Origin: Clostridium tertium
Lineage (GTDB): Bacteria; Bacillota; Clostridia; Clostridiales; Clostridiaceae
Assembly (NCBI RefSeq): GCF_017873245.1
Contig: NZ_JAGGJY010000015.1
Location: forward strand, 1 to 64,000
DNA length: 64,000 nucleotides
Reading direction: 5' to 3'
The first letter of the stretch is position 1. Every line of letters begins with the position of its first letter. A program made the translations under genes and the position numbers. Of the stretch, positions 1-8,451 are shown piece after piece. The notes under the pieces were generated by a model. That model had not been told where the DNA came from. It searched no databases and saw only the letters and a list, made by a program, of their open reading frames with translations.

Positions 1-157
1 ATCTTTGCTCAAATTACTTTGAGTCTTAATGTTAAGACGTCTAAAAGAATTGCTGGTTTGTTTACTTAACTTATTTTCTGTTCAATTTTCAAAGACCATT
101 TTCTTCATCGCCCTCAAGCGACTTTCTTATCTTATCACTTATTCACTTTCTTGTCAA
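1..157 (-). promoter_or_regulatory. rRNA operon promoter and 16S leader
   Basis: On the minus strand there is a -35 TTGACA (152-157), a 17-nt spacer and a -10 TAAGAT (129-134). It is followed by a leader with the boxA-like CTTTGAAAATTGAAC stretch and a GACGTCTTAACATTAAGAC dyad. This layout is typical of the region just upstream of 16S rRNA in clostridia, so the rRNA genes should lie beyond the left edge. The short ORF readable on the other strand here is accidental. Confidence 0.8.
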
Positions 158-420
158 CAATGTTTTTTAACTTTTTTCAAGTTATCTTGCTGCAATCAAT
201 TCGTTAATAAGTGACGATTTACATAATATCATGTTAGATTCCCCCTACTCTTTATGAAATAATCTTATTTTTATAAATTATATTGATTTCTCTATACTTT
301 TCTTCTATTTTCTTATTTTTTTAATTACTGATACACCAGGATAGGTTAATTATATATTTTTATGTTAACACCAGTGTACATTGTGTATATCCTTATATAT
401 ATAGATATTTCTGTTTGTTT

Positions 421-483
421 AATCCTATATTTATATACAATTATATATAGGATTTTAATTTTACAATCTATATATAATTGTAT
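421..483. repeat. Nested inverted repeats in a gene-free AT-rich stretch
   Basis: The region 230-732 has no credible gene. Within it, 435-450 and 468-483 are perfect 16-bp inverted copies, and 421-430 is also an inverted copy of 445-454. The two hairpins share bases and could not both form. No U-tract follows and no role is evident. AT-richness makes some chance symmetry likely. Confidence 0.4.
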
Positions 484-732
484 GGTTTATATGATTATTT
501 TAATAATCTTCATAATTAAAATTAATAATACATTATAAAGTTAACTTACTTTTTTAAACAAAATAACAACACTAAGCTTATGAATAATAAAACTGAGTTT
601 ATATAAAATCTAAATTTAGATAAGATATAGTGCTTTAATGTAATATTTTATATATTGTATGAATATAACCAGTTAATTAATATAATTGAAGTAATCTATC
701 TATTTAATGTTTATTTATAACTTTTATTATAT

Positions 733-778
733 AAATAGAAATAGAAGGCACACTTTCGTACACCTTCTATTTCTATTT
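733..778. terminator. Terminator after the PTS IIBC gene
   Basis: This is a perfect 16-bp stem (733-748 with 763-778) and a 14-nt loop. It lies just past the stop of the minus-strand PTS gene, separated from it by a run of about five TTTTA units (roughly 781-807). Confidence 0.75.
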
Positions 779-808
779 ACTTTATTTTATTTTATTTTAT
801 TTTATTTA

Positions 809-2248
809 TTATCTCTTTAATTCTGCTTTTATTGCATCAGCAACAAATTGCACATTTGTTCCAACTATTACTTGGATATTTCCTTTTCCAGGTCTTATAA
901 CCCCTCTAGCTCCTAGAGCTGTTAAACTTTTATCTTTAATTATAGCGTTATCTTTAACACCAAGTCTTAATCTAGTAACACAGTTGTCTACTGATACTAT
1001 ATTTTCTTTTCCACCTAAAGCTTGGATATATGCTTTAGCTAATTCATTCATATCTCCACTAACTGCTACATTTTCACTTAATTCATCATCGTCGTCTTCT
1101 CTACCTGGAGTCTTTAAGTTGAATTTAGTGATTACGAATCTAAATACTACATAGTATAAAATTGCAAATACTAAACCAATTGGTATTAACCAAAGTGGAT
1201 TTTCAGCCATTGGAGCCTTAAAGCTTAAGATCCAATCAACAAATCCAGCACTGAAGTTAAATCCAGCTCTTACTGGTAATAATGTACAAACTATAGCTGA
1301 AACACCTGTTAAAGCAGCATGAACTACATATAGTCCTGGTGCTAAGAACATGAATGCGAATTCTAATGGTTCTGTAACTCCTGTAAAGAATGAAGATAAT
1401 GCAGCTGCTAATAATAATCCATATACAGCTTTCTTCTTATTATCTTTAGCAGTATGATACATAGCTAAAGCTCCTGCTGGTAAACCAAACATCATTACTG
1501 GGAAGAATCCAGTCATGTACATTCCAGTTACACCTTGAGTACCTGTTCCTGCCCAGAAGTTTCCGATATCATTAATTCCTGCAACATCAAACCAGAATAC
1601 TGAGTTAAGTGCATGGTGAAGTCCTGTAGGTATTAATAATCTATTAAAGAATGCATATATACCTGATCCAACAGCTCCTGTAGAAACAATTGCCTTACCA
1701 AATGATACTAGTGCATTGTAAACTACTGGCCATACAAAGAATAATACAAGTGCTGCAACTAATGATGCTAATGCTGTCATAATTGCAACTGATCTCTTAC
1801 CACTGAAGAAACCTAAAGCATCTGGTAATTTAGTATTTTTAAACTTGTTGTAACATGTTGCCCCGATTAAACCTGCAACAATACCAACGAATTGAGTTTG
1901 AATTTTTGAGAATGCTGCTGGTACTTCTGCAACATCTATTCCTTTAAACATTCCAACAACTGCTGGGCTTAATAAAGTTGTGATCATAAGCCATGAAACT
2001 AAACCAGCAAGTCCTGCTGTACCATCATTATCGTCTGACATTCCAACTGCTACACCAATTGCAAAAAGAATAGCCATATTATCAATTAGAGCTCCACCAG
2101 CTTTTAATAAGAAAGCTGCCATAACATTGTTAGCACCCCAACCTGTAGGGTCAATCCAATAACCAATACCCATTAATATACTTGCAACAGGTAATGCTGC
2201 TACTGGAAGCATTAAAGATTTTCCTAATCTTTGAAGATACTTCATCAT
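809..2248 (-). CDS. PTS sugar transporter subunit IIBC, glucose/GlcNAc family (NagE-like)
   Basis: This membrane permease of the phosphotransferase system imports and phosphorylates a hexose, probably N-acetylglucosamine or glucose. Residues 1-370 form the multi-span IIC domain, with the family motifs GLHHALNSVFWF and FTGVTEPLEF. Residues 400-479 are the IIB domain with phospho-acceptor Cys423 in DNCVTRLRLGV. There is no IIA domain; a separate IIA gene lies divergently at 2789. The gene has a strong AGGAGG site and its leader holds an antiterminator target (2322-2394), so it should be induced by its sugar through the GlcT-like protein at 3356. The VFWF signature favours GlcNAc over glucose, but substrate is an inference. 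Confidence 0.88.
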   Translation of the reverse strand: MMKYLQRLGKSLMLPVAALPVASILMGIGYWIDPTGWGANNVMAAFLLKAGGALIDNMAILFAIGVAVGMSDDNDGTAGLAGLVSWLMITTLLSPAVVGMFKGIDVAEVPAAFSKIQTQFVGIVAGLIGATCYNKFKNTKLPDALGFFSGKRSVAIMTALASLVAALVLFFVWPVVYNALVSFGKAIVSTGAVGSGIYAFFNRLLIPTGLHHALNSVFWFDVAGINDIGNFWAGTGTQGVTGMYMTGFFPVMMFGLPAGALAMYHTAKDNKKKAVYGLLLAAALSSFFTGVTEPLEFAFMFLAPGLYVVHAALTGVSAIVCTLLPVRAGFNFSAGFVDWILSFKAPMAENPLWLIPIGLVFAILYYVVFRFVITKFNLKTPGREDDDDELSENVAVSGDMNELAKAYIQALGGKENIVSVDNCVTRLRLGVKDNAIIKDKSLTALGARGVIRPGKGNIQVIVGTNVQFVADAIKAELKR

Positions 2249-2321
2249 AATAATAAATCCTCCTTAAATTTTTTTATATACAAATTTAAGCAGCTGTATA
2301 ATATAATTCCGAGTAAGAAAT

Positions 2322-2394
2322 AAAAAAAGCCGAAAAGGATATTATAGATATATAAATCCTCTTCGGCTCATGCTCAACTAATTGATAACACGCC
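2322..2394 (-). promoter_or_regulatory. RAT antiterminator plus overlapping terminator in PTS IIBC leader
   Basis: Read on the minus strand, 2394-2365 is a 30-nt ribonucleic antiterminator (RAT) sequence beginning GGCGTGTTATCAATT and ending GCATGAGCC. Its last bases overlap a terminator hairpin (2356-2368 pairing with 2328-2340, one G-U) followed by a run of U. This is the classic layout for a BglG/GlcT antiterminator: when the RAT is bound, the terminator cannot form. Confidence 0.85.
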
Positions 2395-2597
2395 TAAATT
2401 TGTACACATATTTTATTTACAATATTATTGTATCATCTGTTGTTATTGTTTTCAATATCCTTTTTTATTATTTTTTGATGATTTTCTTAAGATTTCATTA
2501 ATTATATTAAATATGCTCATCTTTGCTAACGATTTCATTAGTTTTTTTTTATTTAGTTTATTGACAACTATTAATAACTATATATATAATCATACTA

Positions 2598-2660
2598 GAC
2601 GTGTTACTGTTTAATCAGGCATGAGTCCATCTATAATTTTAGGGCTTATGCCTTTTGTTT
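2598..2660 (+). promoter_or_regulatory. Second RAT antiterminator/terminator switch, upstream of IIA
   Basis: Bases 2598-2627 form a RAT (GACGTGTTACTGTTTAATCA, then GGCATGAGTC), closely matching the one in front of the IIBC gene. The end of the RAT pairs with 2642-2653 to form a terminator (12 bp, two wobble pairs) followed by TTTGTTTTT. The IIA gene starts about 130 nt later. Confidence 0.85.
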
Positions 2661-2788
2661 TTAACATTTTGTATATAATATTTATGTATTTATTCTTAGA
2701 TATTTATAAATACTATAAGTATTAATTTATACACTCATTAAAATTTGAAGTAGAAAGGATGTGGATTCCTGATTATTCAGGAAATACT

Positions 2789-3307
2789 ATGTTTAATTTT
2801 ATTAAGAACTTATTTAAGTCAGACTCAAACAATGAAAATGCTGTAGTTAATCCTAACGCACTTGTTGCTCCTGTTTCTGGTAAGATTATTCCTTTATCAG
2901 AAGTTCCAGACCCAGTTTTCGCTGAAAAACTAGCTGGAGATGGAATGGCTATAATAGCTGAAGGAGATACTATTGTTGCTCCTGCTGATGGAGAAGTTAC
3001 TCTTATTTTTAAAACTAAGCATGCATTTGCTATGACTTTAGAAAATGGATTAGAGTTACTTATTCACATAGGATTAGAAACTGTTTCTCTTGATGGAGAA
3101 GGTTTTGAACAATTAGTTGAACAAGGTACAAAAGTTAAAGCTGGTACACCATTAATTAAAATAAACAGAGAATTAATCTTAAGCAAAGGATTATCTCTTG
3201 CTACACCAGTATTAATAACTAATGTTGATGCAACTAAGTCAATAACTCCAGTTGAAAGTGGAGATGCTGTTGCAGGCAAAACTGTAGTTGTTAACTTCGA
3301 AGTATAA
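2789..3307 (+). CDS. PTS glucose-type IIA component (Crr-like), stand-alone
   Basis: This soluble IIA(Glc)-type phosphocarrier passes phosphate from HPr to a IIB domain. The 172-residue protein has the family fold with His78 and His93 (LLIHIGLETV), the latter being the phosphorylated residue by position. An in-frame ATG at 2759 has its GAAAGG directly against it with no spacing; the ATG at 2789 has AGGAA at proper distance and gives the normal MFNFIKNLF-type N-terminus, so 2789 is preferred. Both IIBC proteins in the window (809-2248 and 51431-52921) lack IIA, so this protein may serve both. A RAT switch precedes it. Confidence 0.9.
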   Translation: MFNFIKNLFKSDSNNENAVVNPNALVAPVSGKIIPLSEVPDPVFAEKLAGDGMAIIAEGDTIVAPADGEVTLIFKTKHAFAMTLENGLELLIHIGLETVSLDGEGFEQLVEQGTKVKAGTPLIKINRELILSKGLSLATPVLITNVDATKSITPVESGDAVAGKTVVVNFEV

Positions 3308-3320
3308 TAATTTTTTATAA

Positions 3321-3360
3321 AATAAAAATCAGCCATATTTTATAATGGCTGATTTTTATT
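3321..3360. terminator. Bidirectional terminator between IIA and antiterminator genes
   Basis: This is a perfect 16-bp stem (3321-3336 with 3345-3360) whose arms are A-rich and T-rich, so it works for both converging genes. It overlaps the stop codon of the minus-strand gene. Confidence 0.85.
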
Positions 3361-4216
3361 TTATAATTGAAACTCTAAATCTCTCTATATGCATTGCTAA
3401 ATATGCAACTTCATCTTCTGATATAGTCGGAATCTCTAAAGTTCTACAGATTATTTTTTTTGTCTCTTCTGCAATTTCATATGATACCCCATATTTTTCT
3501 TTTATAATATCAATCAAATCATTTTTTATCGGTGTATCAGTAATTATTCTTTCTATGGCAAATCTTATATGAGTTAGGAACCTTGCATAATCTAAAGATC
3601 TTCTATCTATTTCTATATTTAATCTATCTTCAACATGCTCAATTATAGAATTACTTAAAAAGCTATATTTTATAGTATTAGATAACTTTCCATTATTTCT
3701 GGCTGAATGAATATGTAAGGCAATAAATCCTTTTTCTCCTTCAGGTATATCTAATTTTAATTCCTCACTTATTCTATTTGCCAATCTACTAGCCATTTCA
3801 AACTCTTTATTATATAAGGTTTCTATTTCTACTAAGAAAGGATTTTGTATCTCTTCGTTATCTTCTAGCCTTTTTATTGCATAAAATAAATGATCTACTA
3901 ATCCTACATGAATATTCTCATTAAGATCCTCTCCCAATTCATCCGTTATTTCAGCAATTACCTCTTCAACTAATGCAATTAATTTTGTATCTACCCTATT
4001 TAAGATTTCTTTAAAATTTCTTTGATTTTCCTTATCTTCAATTATGAACACCTTCTCTACTGAAGTCCCTTTTTTTATAATATCTCCTGTTTTTTTGCCA
4101 AATCCTATTCCTTTTTGAAAAAGTATCTTTTCCTTTCCTTTTTCCCTTACAAGTAATATGTTGTTATTAAAAGATTTCACTACAGTTGTATTTCTATTTA
4201 ATATAATCTCTTTCAT
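3356..4216 (-). CDS. BglG/SacY-family transcription antiterminator (GlcT-like)
   Basis: This RNA-binding antiterminator is controlled by PTS phosphorylation. An N-terminal CAT RNA-binding domain (about residues 1-56, starting MKEIILNRNT) is followed by two PRD domains with conserved His in ALHIHSARN and AMHIERF. The 286 residues are the normal length. An upstream in-frame GTG (4222) sits on the ribosome site; the ATG at 4216 follows AGGAAG by 6 nt. The two RAT sites at 2322-2394 and 2598-2660 are its likely targets, making a local three-gene regulon. RAT sequence and PTS type favour GlcT over LicT/SacY. Confidence 0.88.
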   Translation of the reverse strand: MKEIILNRNTTVVKSFNNNILLVREKGKEKILFQKGIGFGKKTGDIIKKGTSVEKVFIIEDKENQRNFKEILNRVDTKLIALVEEVIAEITDELGEDLNENIHVGLVDHLFYAIKRLEDNEEIQNPFLVEIETLYNKEFEMASRLANRISEELKLDIPEGEKGFIALHIHSARNNGKLSNTIKYSFLSNSIIEHVEDRLNIEIDRRSLDYARFLTHIRFAIERIITDTPIKNDLIDIIKEKYGVSYEIAEETKKIICRTLEIPTISEDEVAYLAMHIERFRVSIIK

Positions 4217-4251
4217 AAACACCTTCCTCTTATCACGTATAATAATTAATA

Positions 4252-5187
4252 TTATTTTTCTAATATCTTAAAAAAGGTTATATGATCCTTCCAGGCCCCA
4301 TTTATAAATAAGTATTTTTCATTTAACCCAATTTTTTCAAACCCACATCCATTAAGTACGGCTTTTGATTTTTCATTATTTGTTAAAACAGAAGCTTCTA
4401 ATCTATGCAACTCTAACTCATCTCTTGCATAATCTATAACTAATCTTAATGCTTCTTTCATGTACCCTCTACCTTGAAAGTCCTTATCAATAGAGTATCC
4501 TATTATTCCACTTTTAAAAACTCCATAAACTATATTAGATATCTTAATCTTACCAATTAGTTTTTCACCTATATATATTCCAAAGTCTATTCCAGTACCA
4601 CTCATTAGATGTTTATAACCTTCTAATAAAATATCTCTTTGAACCTCATATGTGTAAAAGTTATTATCCCTACTTGGCTCAAAATTACTTAAATGATCTT
4701 TATTTCTTATGTTATATTCTAATAAAGCTTCTGCACAATCAGGAGTCAAATTTCTTACAGTTACATTTTCTCCAACTAAATTAATTAGGAAACTCCTTTG
4801 AGTATTGTTATACTCATTTCTATTTATTCCAAAGCTTAATTCATCTAAAAATACTCCATTAGAAAAAAGATTTTCAGTAAATATCCCTTCTAATGTAAAT
4901 CCTAAATCTAAAAATACTTTATAATCAATATTTTCATCTACTAAAACATTGGTCTTATATATATTTATATCTTTAAATATAGCTCTTAATATACTTTCTA
5001 CAGTTTCTTTTAATAACTCATATTTATTTTCTTTATAAAACTTTAGTTTAACGGTACATTTTTTATTGTCCTTATCTAGCTCAACTATAGTAAATCTTCC
5101 TATAAATATATTATTTTTATCTTTTATAATATAATCGCTAAATGTCCCTTTAACTAAATCTATACTTATTCCTCTGTTTTCGCTCAT
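4252..5187 (-). CDS. Tandem GNAT acetyltransferase (RimJ/RimL-type C-terminal domain)
   Basis: The 311-residue protein looks like two GNAT units. The C-terminal half (about 145-311) is a full RimJ/RimL-like N-acetyltransferase with the acetyl-CoA loop motif in DKDFQGRGYMKEALR and the typical ending EASVLTNNEKSKAVLNGCGFEKIG. The N-terminal half keeps only GNAT-like pieces (for example VFLDLGFTLEGIF) and no clear CoA loop. Start chosen at 5187, where TAGGAGA lies 7 nt upstream; a longer ORF upstream has no such site. The substrate is unknown. It is a single gene, not clearly in an operon. Confidence 0.75.
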   Translation of the reverse strand: MSENRGISIDLVKGTFSDYIIKDKNNIFIGRFTIVELDKDNKKCTVKLKFYKENKYELLKETVESILRAIFKDINIYKTNVLVDENIDYKVFLDLGFTLEGIFTENLFSNGVFLDELSFGINRNEYNNTQRSFLINLVGENVTVRNLTPDCAEALLEYNIRNKDHLSNFEPSRDNNFYTYEVQRDILLEGYKHLMSGTGIDFGIYIGEKLIGKIKISNIVYGVFKSGIIGYSIDKDFQGRGYMKEALRLVIDYARDELELHRLEASVLTNNEKSKAVLNGCGFEKIGLNEKYLFINGAWKDHITFFKILEK

Positions 5188-5365
5188 AACAAAATCTCCT
5201 AAGTTGTATATATTCATACCAATAATTATATTATAACGATAAACGTACATTATGCACAACATATTATATTCGACTAATTAATCAATATTCGAAATTGAAT
5301 TAATGTTCATTATTACAAATAAACTTTCATATAATTAATTACTATTAAGTATCTTAGGAGTTTAT

Positions 5366-6043
5366 ATGCTTATTTTAAAGCTTTTCAAAAAAAATAGAAA
5401 TAATAATAAAAAGAATAGTGTAAAAAGTTTTTTTAAGTTTTTTCTAATACTATCATTAACCCTACTAGTCTGTAAATTATTTTTAAATTGTAGATCACAA
5501 GCAAATAGTTCAAACCATTCAAATATTAATAATATAAAAATAATTTCTGAGGAAAGTTTAGTTAAAGAAATTAAAAATGTCAATAAAATAATTCCTCTAG
5601 AAGTAGAACTTTCAAAAACGGTAACAATAGATAAAAGTTGGGGCGAACTTGAAATATTAAAGAAATATAAAAGAATAAGATTCTTTGCTAACTGCTCATA
5701 TTCTATAGATTTATCCCAAATTACTACTGACGATATAAACATTGATAATAAAAATAAAGAACTAAATATAATATTAACTAAGCCTGAAATCTTTAGCATT
5801 AATATTAATAGAAAAAAAACAGAGTATGAAGAATCCTCTAATGGTTTACTTAGATTTGGAGAAATAAAATTAACTTCTGAAGAGTTCGATTTAATTCAAG
5901 AAGAAGTGAATAAAGGTTTTGAGGAAACTATGAAAAGTGATGAAATATATAATAAGGTTATCTCTAACACTAAAATTTCTTTAGAAAAACTATTAGATCA
6001 AATAACAGAAGACAAAATGAATATCAACATATCTTTTAAATAA
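5366..6043 (+). CDS. DUF4230 family membrane-anchored protein
   Basis: The 225-residue protein has a basic N-terminus (KLFKKNRNNNKK), one membrane segment (about residues 22-42) and an outside domain resembling DUF4230 (about 60-220), with LEVELSKTVTIDKSWG and a C-terminal helix pair. Function of this family is not known. TTAGGAG lies 5 nt before the ATG. It stands alone upstream of msrA, 76 nt apart and possibly co-transcribed. Confidence 0.6.
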   Translation: MLILKLFKKNRNNNKKNSVKSFFKFFLILSLTLLVCKLFLNCRSQANSSNHSNINNIKIISEESLVKEIKNVNKIIPLEVELSKTVTIDKSWGELEILKKYKRIRFFANCSYSIDLSQITTDDINIDNKNKELNIILTKPEIFSININRKKTEYEESSNGLLRFGEIKLTSEEFDLIQEEVNKGFEETMKSDEIYNKVISNTKISLEKLLDQITEDKMNINISFK

Positions 6044-6119
6044 ATATAGCTTATTTTCTTTATAGATGTATAATATATTTAAATAATTTATACAATTAAA
6101 TTTATAAAGGAGTGATAAA

Positions 6120-6590
6120 ATGAAGAGAATAGTTTTAGCAGGTGGATGCTTTTGGGGAGTAGAAGAATTTCTATCTAGATTAAATGGTGTAGTATCTACA
6201 GAAGTAGGATATGCAAATGGAAGAACTGAAAATCCAACTTATGAGGATGTATGCAATAAAAATACTTATTTTGCTGAAGCTTGTTTAGTTGAATATGATG
6301 AAAACAAAACATCATTGGAACATATATTAAATGAATATTGGTCAATAATTGACCCCACTGTATTAAATAGACAAGGACCAGACGTCGGAAGTCAATATCG
6401 AACAGGCATGTATTATTTAGATGAAAATGACTTGGATACACTTCTTAAAAGCAAGGAAGAAGAACAAAAAAAATATGATAAAAAAATTGTTACAGAGGTA
6501 AAACCGTTAGTTAATTATTATAAAGCTGAAGAGTATCATCAAAAATATTTAAAGAAAAATCCAAATGGATATTGTCATATAAAATTATAG
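6120..6590 (+). CDS. msrA: Peptide-methionine (S)-S-oxide reductase
   Basis: This enzyme repairs oxidised methionine (S-sulfoxide form) in proteins in the cytosol. The 156-residue protein has the MsrA active site GGCFWGVEE with catalytic Cys10, the GYANG and [18 protein letters not shown] segments, and the EEYHQKYL ending. No MsrB domain is fused. AAAGGAG precedes the ATG. The gene ends with a strong terminator at 6611-6652. Confidence 0.95.
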   Translation: MKRIVLAGGCFWGVEEFLSRLNGVVSTEVGYANGRTENPTYEDVCNKNTYFAEACLVEYDENKTSLEHILNEYWSIIDPTVLNRQGPDVGSQYRTGMYYLDENDLDTLLKSKEEEQKKYDKKIVTEVKPLVNYYKAEEYHQKYLKKNPNGYCHIKL

Positions 6591-6610
6591 TAGGAATATA
6601 GTAACAAATA

Positions 6611-6652
6611 AAACAATAAAAAACTCAGCTAGAGCTGAGTTTTTTTATTGTT
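6611..6652. terminator. Terminator after msrA
   Basis: The hairpin has the core stem ACTCAGCT/AGCTGAGT extended by A-rich and T-rich arms, followed by a T-tract. It is symmetrical enough to also end transcription of the converging lipoprotein gene. Confidence 0.8.
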
Positions 6653-6728
6653 TTATAGAGTAAGAATTATAAAAATTTAAGTTTAGAAAAATACCCCTTG
6701 TTAAATTTTTACACCATATTATTTATGA

Positions 6729-8081
6729 TTAATTTTTTATTATATTTGCCCTCATCTTATCTGTAGCTTCTTGTAATGATGTTTGCCAATCTTTAACTGA
6801 TTTATCTCCAGTCATTACTGAATCAACTGTACCAACATATATATCAGAATATGTTAATCCTTCTACTGGTTCAGTTGCTGCAAAAACTCCAAGTAAAGCT
6901 TTAGCACCGTTATCATACATCTTTAATAACTCAACTTGTAATGGCTCTAAATATTGATTTGCAATTTCCATAGATCCCTTAACAGGAACAACTCCCTTAG
7001 CATTTTCAGCTATAATCTTAACTGCTTCATCACTATAGATATAAGCCATAAACTCTTCAGCTAATTCTTTATTTTTAGCATCTTTTGGAATATACATTTG
7101 TTCTATAAAGCTTACAGAATATTGGTCTCCACCATCCTTAAATGCTGGATAAGCCATGAATCCCCATTCAAAGCCATCTGCCTTTGGAGCATCCTTCATT
7201 TCATCTGGTAACCAAGTTCCATTTGGTATAAATAACGCTTTATTATCTAAAACTAACTGTTGATTATTTTTAAAACTTTGATTATTAGCATTTGCTACAA
7301 CTGTTGGATCTAAGTAATCCTTAAGTTTTCCTACTGTTTCTAATGCTTTAGTTGCTGGTTCAGAAGTCCAGAAACCTTCTTTATAATTCATAGCATCCTT
7401 AAATGCCTCTTCTCCACCTGCTGCTGCAAGCATTGGTGGAATCATACAATCTAAATAACCAGCAGTTGGATATGACCATAATGATATTCCATCAGCCTTT
7501 GCCTTGTCACCTAAAGCAAACATTTGATCCCAAGTCTTTGGAAGCTCGTACCCTTTTTCAGCAAATAAAGTTTTATTATAGAATAAACCTGTTGGACTAT
7601 AGAATAATGGCAATAAATATGTCTTTCCATCTCCATATGGATTTGTAGCATAGCTATCTGTAAATCCAGGTAGTAATTTATCCTTTACTGTTACATCTTC
7701 TCCTGGAACTTTCATATTTAGTACATTTGATAAATCCTGTAATCCTTGTTCCTTAGTAAATGTTTCAGTTAATGCATCTGGTCTTCCAGTTGCTAAATAT
7801 ATAAAGTCCGGAACATTTCCTGCTTGAATTTGAGGACGAATAACTTCTTCTATATTAGAAGCAACTGTTAATTCAACGGTTACGCCTTCATGGGATTTTT
7901 CAAAGTTTTCCTTTAATTTTTCCCAATAAACCTTTCCATATCCACCTTCAAAAGCAGCAATTTTTAAAGTCTTTGTTTCACCAGCAGAGGCTCCTGTACT
8001 ATCTCCTTTTCCTCCACATCCAGTTAAGCTAGTCATTACCATAAGTGAGCTTAATAATAAGGCTAATGTTCTCTTTTTCAT
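6729..8081 (-). CDS. Sugar ABC transporter solute-binding lipoprotein (GNB/LNB locus)
   Basis: This extracellular sugar-binding lipoprotein of family-1 type delivers its ligand to the permeases at 10627 and 11536. The signal peptide ends at the lipobox LTGC (Cys22). The mature domain is a typical carbohydrate-binding fold, with WDQMFALGDKAKADG and late VKDWQTSLQEATDKM segments. It is the last gene of the operon that encodes galacto-N-biose/lacto-N-biose phosphorylase, so GNB or LNB is the probable ligand. A cre-like site lies 66-79 nt upstream, so it may also have its own promoter. Confidence 0.85.
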   Translation of the reverse strand: MKKRTLALLLSSLMVMTSLTGCGGKGDSTGASAGETKTLKIAAFEGGYGKVYWEKLKENFEKSHEGVTVELTVASNIEEVIRPQIQAGNVPDFIYLATGRPDALTETFTKEQGLQDLSNVLNMKVPGEDVTVKDKLLPGFTDSYATNPYGDGKTYLLPLFYSPTGLFYNKTLFAEKGYELPKTWDQMFALGDKAKADGISLWSYPTAGYLDCMIPPMLAAAGGEEAFKDAMNYKEGFWTSEPATKALETVGKLKDYLDPTVVANANNQSFKNNQQLVLDNKALFIPNGTWLPDEMKDAPKADGFEWGFMAYPAFKDGGDQYSVSFIEQMYIPKDAKNKELAEEFMAYIYSDEAVKIIAENAKGVVPVKGSMEIANQYLEPLQVELLKMYDNGAKALLGVFAATEPVEGLTYSDIYVGTVDSVMTGDKSVKDWQTSLQEATDKMRANIIKN

Positions 8082-8146
8082 TACATTTCCTCCCTTTCCC
8101 CTTTTTAATATACCAATTAATAATTTATATTTTAATTCTATTACTT

Positions 8147-8160
8147 TGTAAACGTTATTT
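8147..8160. promoter_or_regulatory. Candidate CcpA (cre) site
   Basis: TGTAAACGTTATTT matches 12 of 14 positions of the cre form TGTAAACGTTATCA. It sits just upstream of the solute-binding protein gene, a sensible place for catabolite control. It is a single-site match only. Confidence 0.45.
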
Positions 8161-8215
8161 ATATAATATTTTTGCTTATTATTTTATTAATATTGCTTAT
8201 ATTCTCAATATTGTT

Positions 8216-8374
8216 TTATTGATACTTTTTATTATAGATATATAGTTCTCCTAGAATCCCTGCCATACCTATAAATATTATTAATAATCCTAAATAACCA
8301 TTAATGGCATTACCTTTAATAACCAAAAACATGGATAGAAAAAATATCACAGTTAAAATTATATTTTTTACCAT
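8216..8374 (-). CDS. Small two-span membrane protein inside the GNB/LNB operon
   Basis: The ORF encodes 52 residues, MVKNIILTVIFFLSMFLVIK onward, ending YNKKYQ. It has two hydrophobic segments (about residues 4-19 and 25-44) joined by a short polar turn containing KGNAING. AAGGAGG lies 7 nt before the ATG, as good a ribosome site as any in the operon. It lies between the phosphorylase (8452) and the solute-binding protein (8081), in the same direction. I do not recognise the family with certainty. Position suggests a role with the sugar ABC transporter, but this is inference. Confidence 0.7.
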   Translation of the reverse strand: MVKNIILTVIFFLSMFLVIKGNAINGYLGLLIIFIGMAGILGELYIYNKKYQ

Positions 8375-8451
8375 CTTGCTTCCTCCTTTAAGGATGTGAT
8401 AAAAACTTTAGCAGAAAATCAACCTACTCATCATTCACATTCAATTTAATA

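Noticed and set aside
29-214. 61-residue open frame at the left edge
   Set aside because: It lies antisense to the rRNA promoter and leader, has no ribosome site and no recognisable protein content.
2759-2788. N-terminal extension of the IIA protein
   Set aside because: The ATG at 2759 touches its only ribosome site; the ATG at 2789 has proper spacing and the usual family N-terminus.
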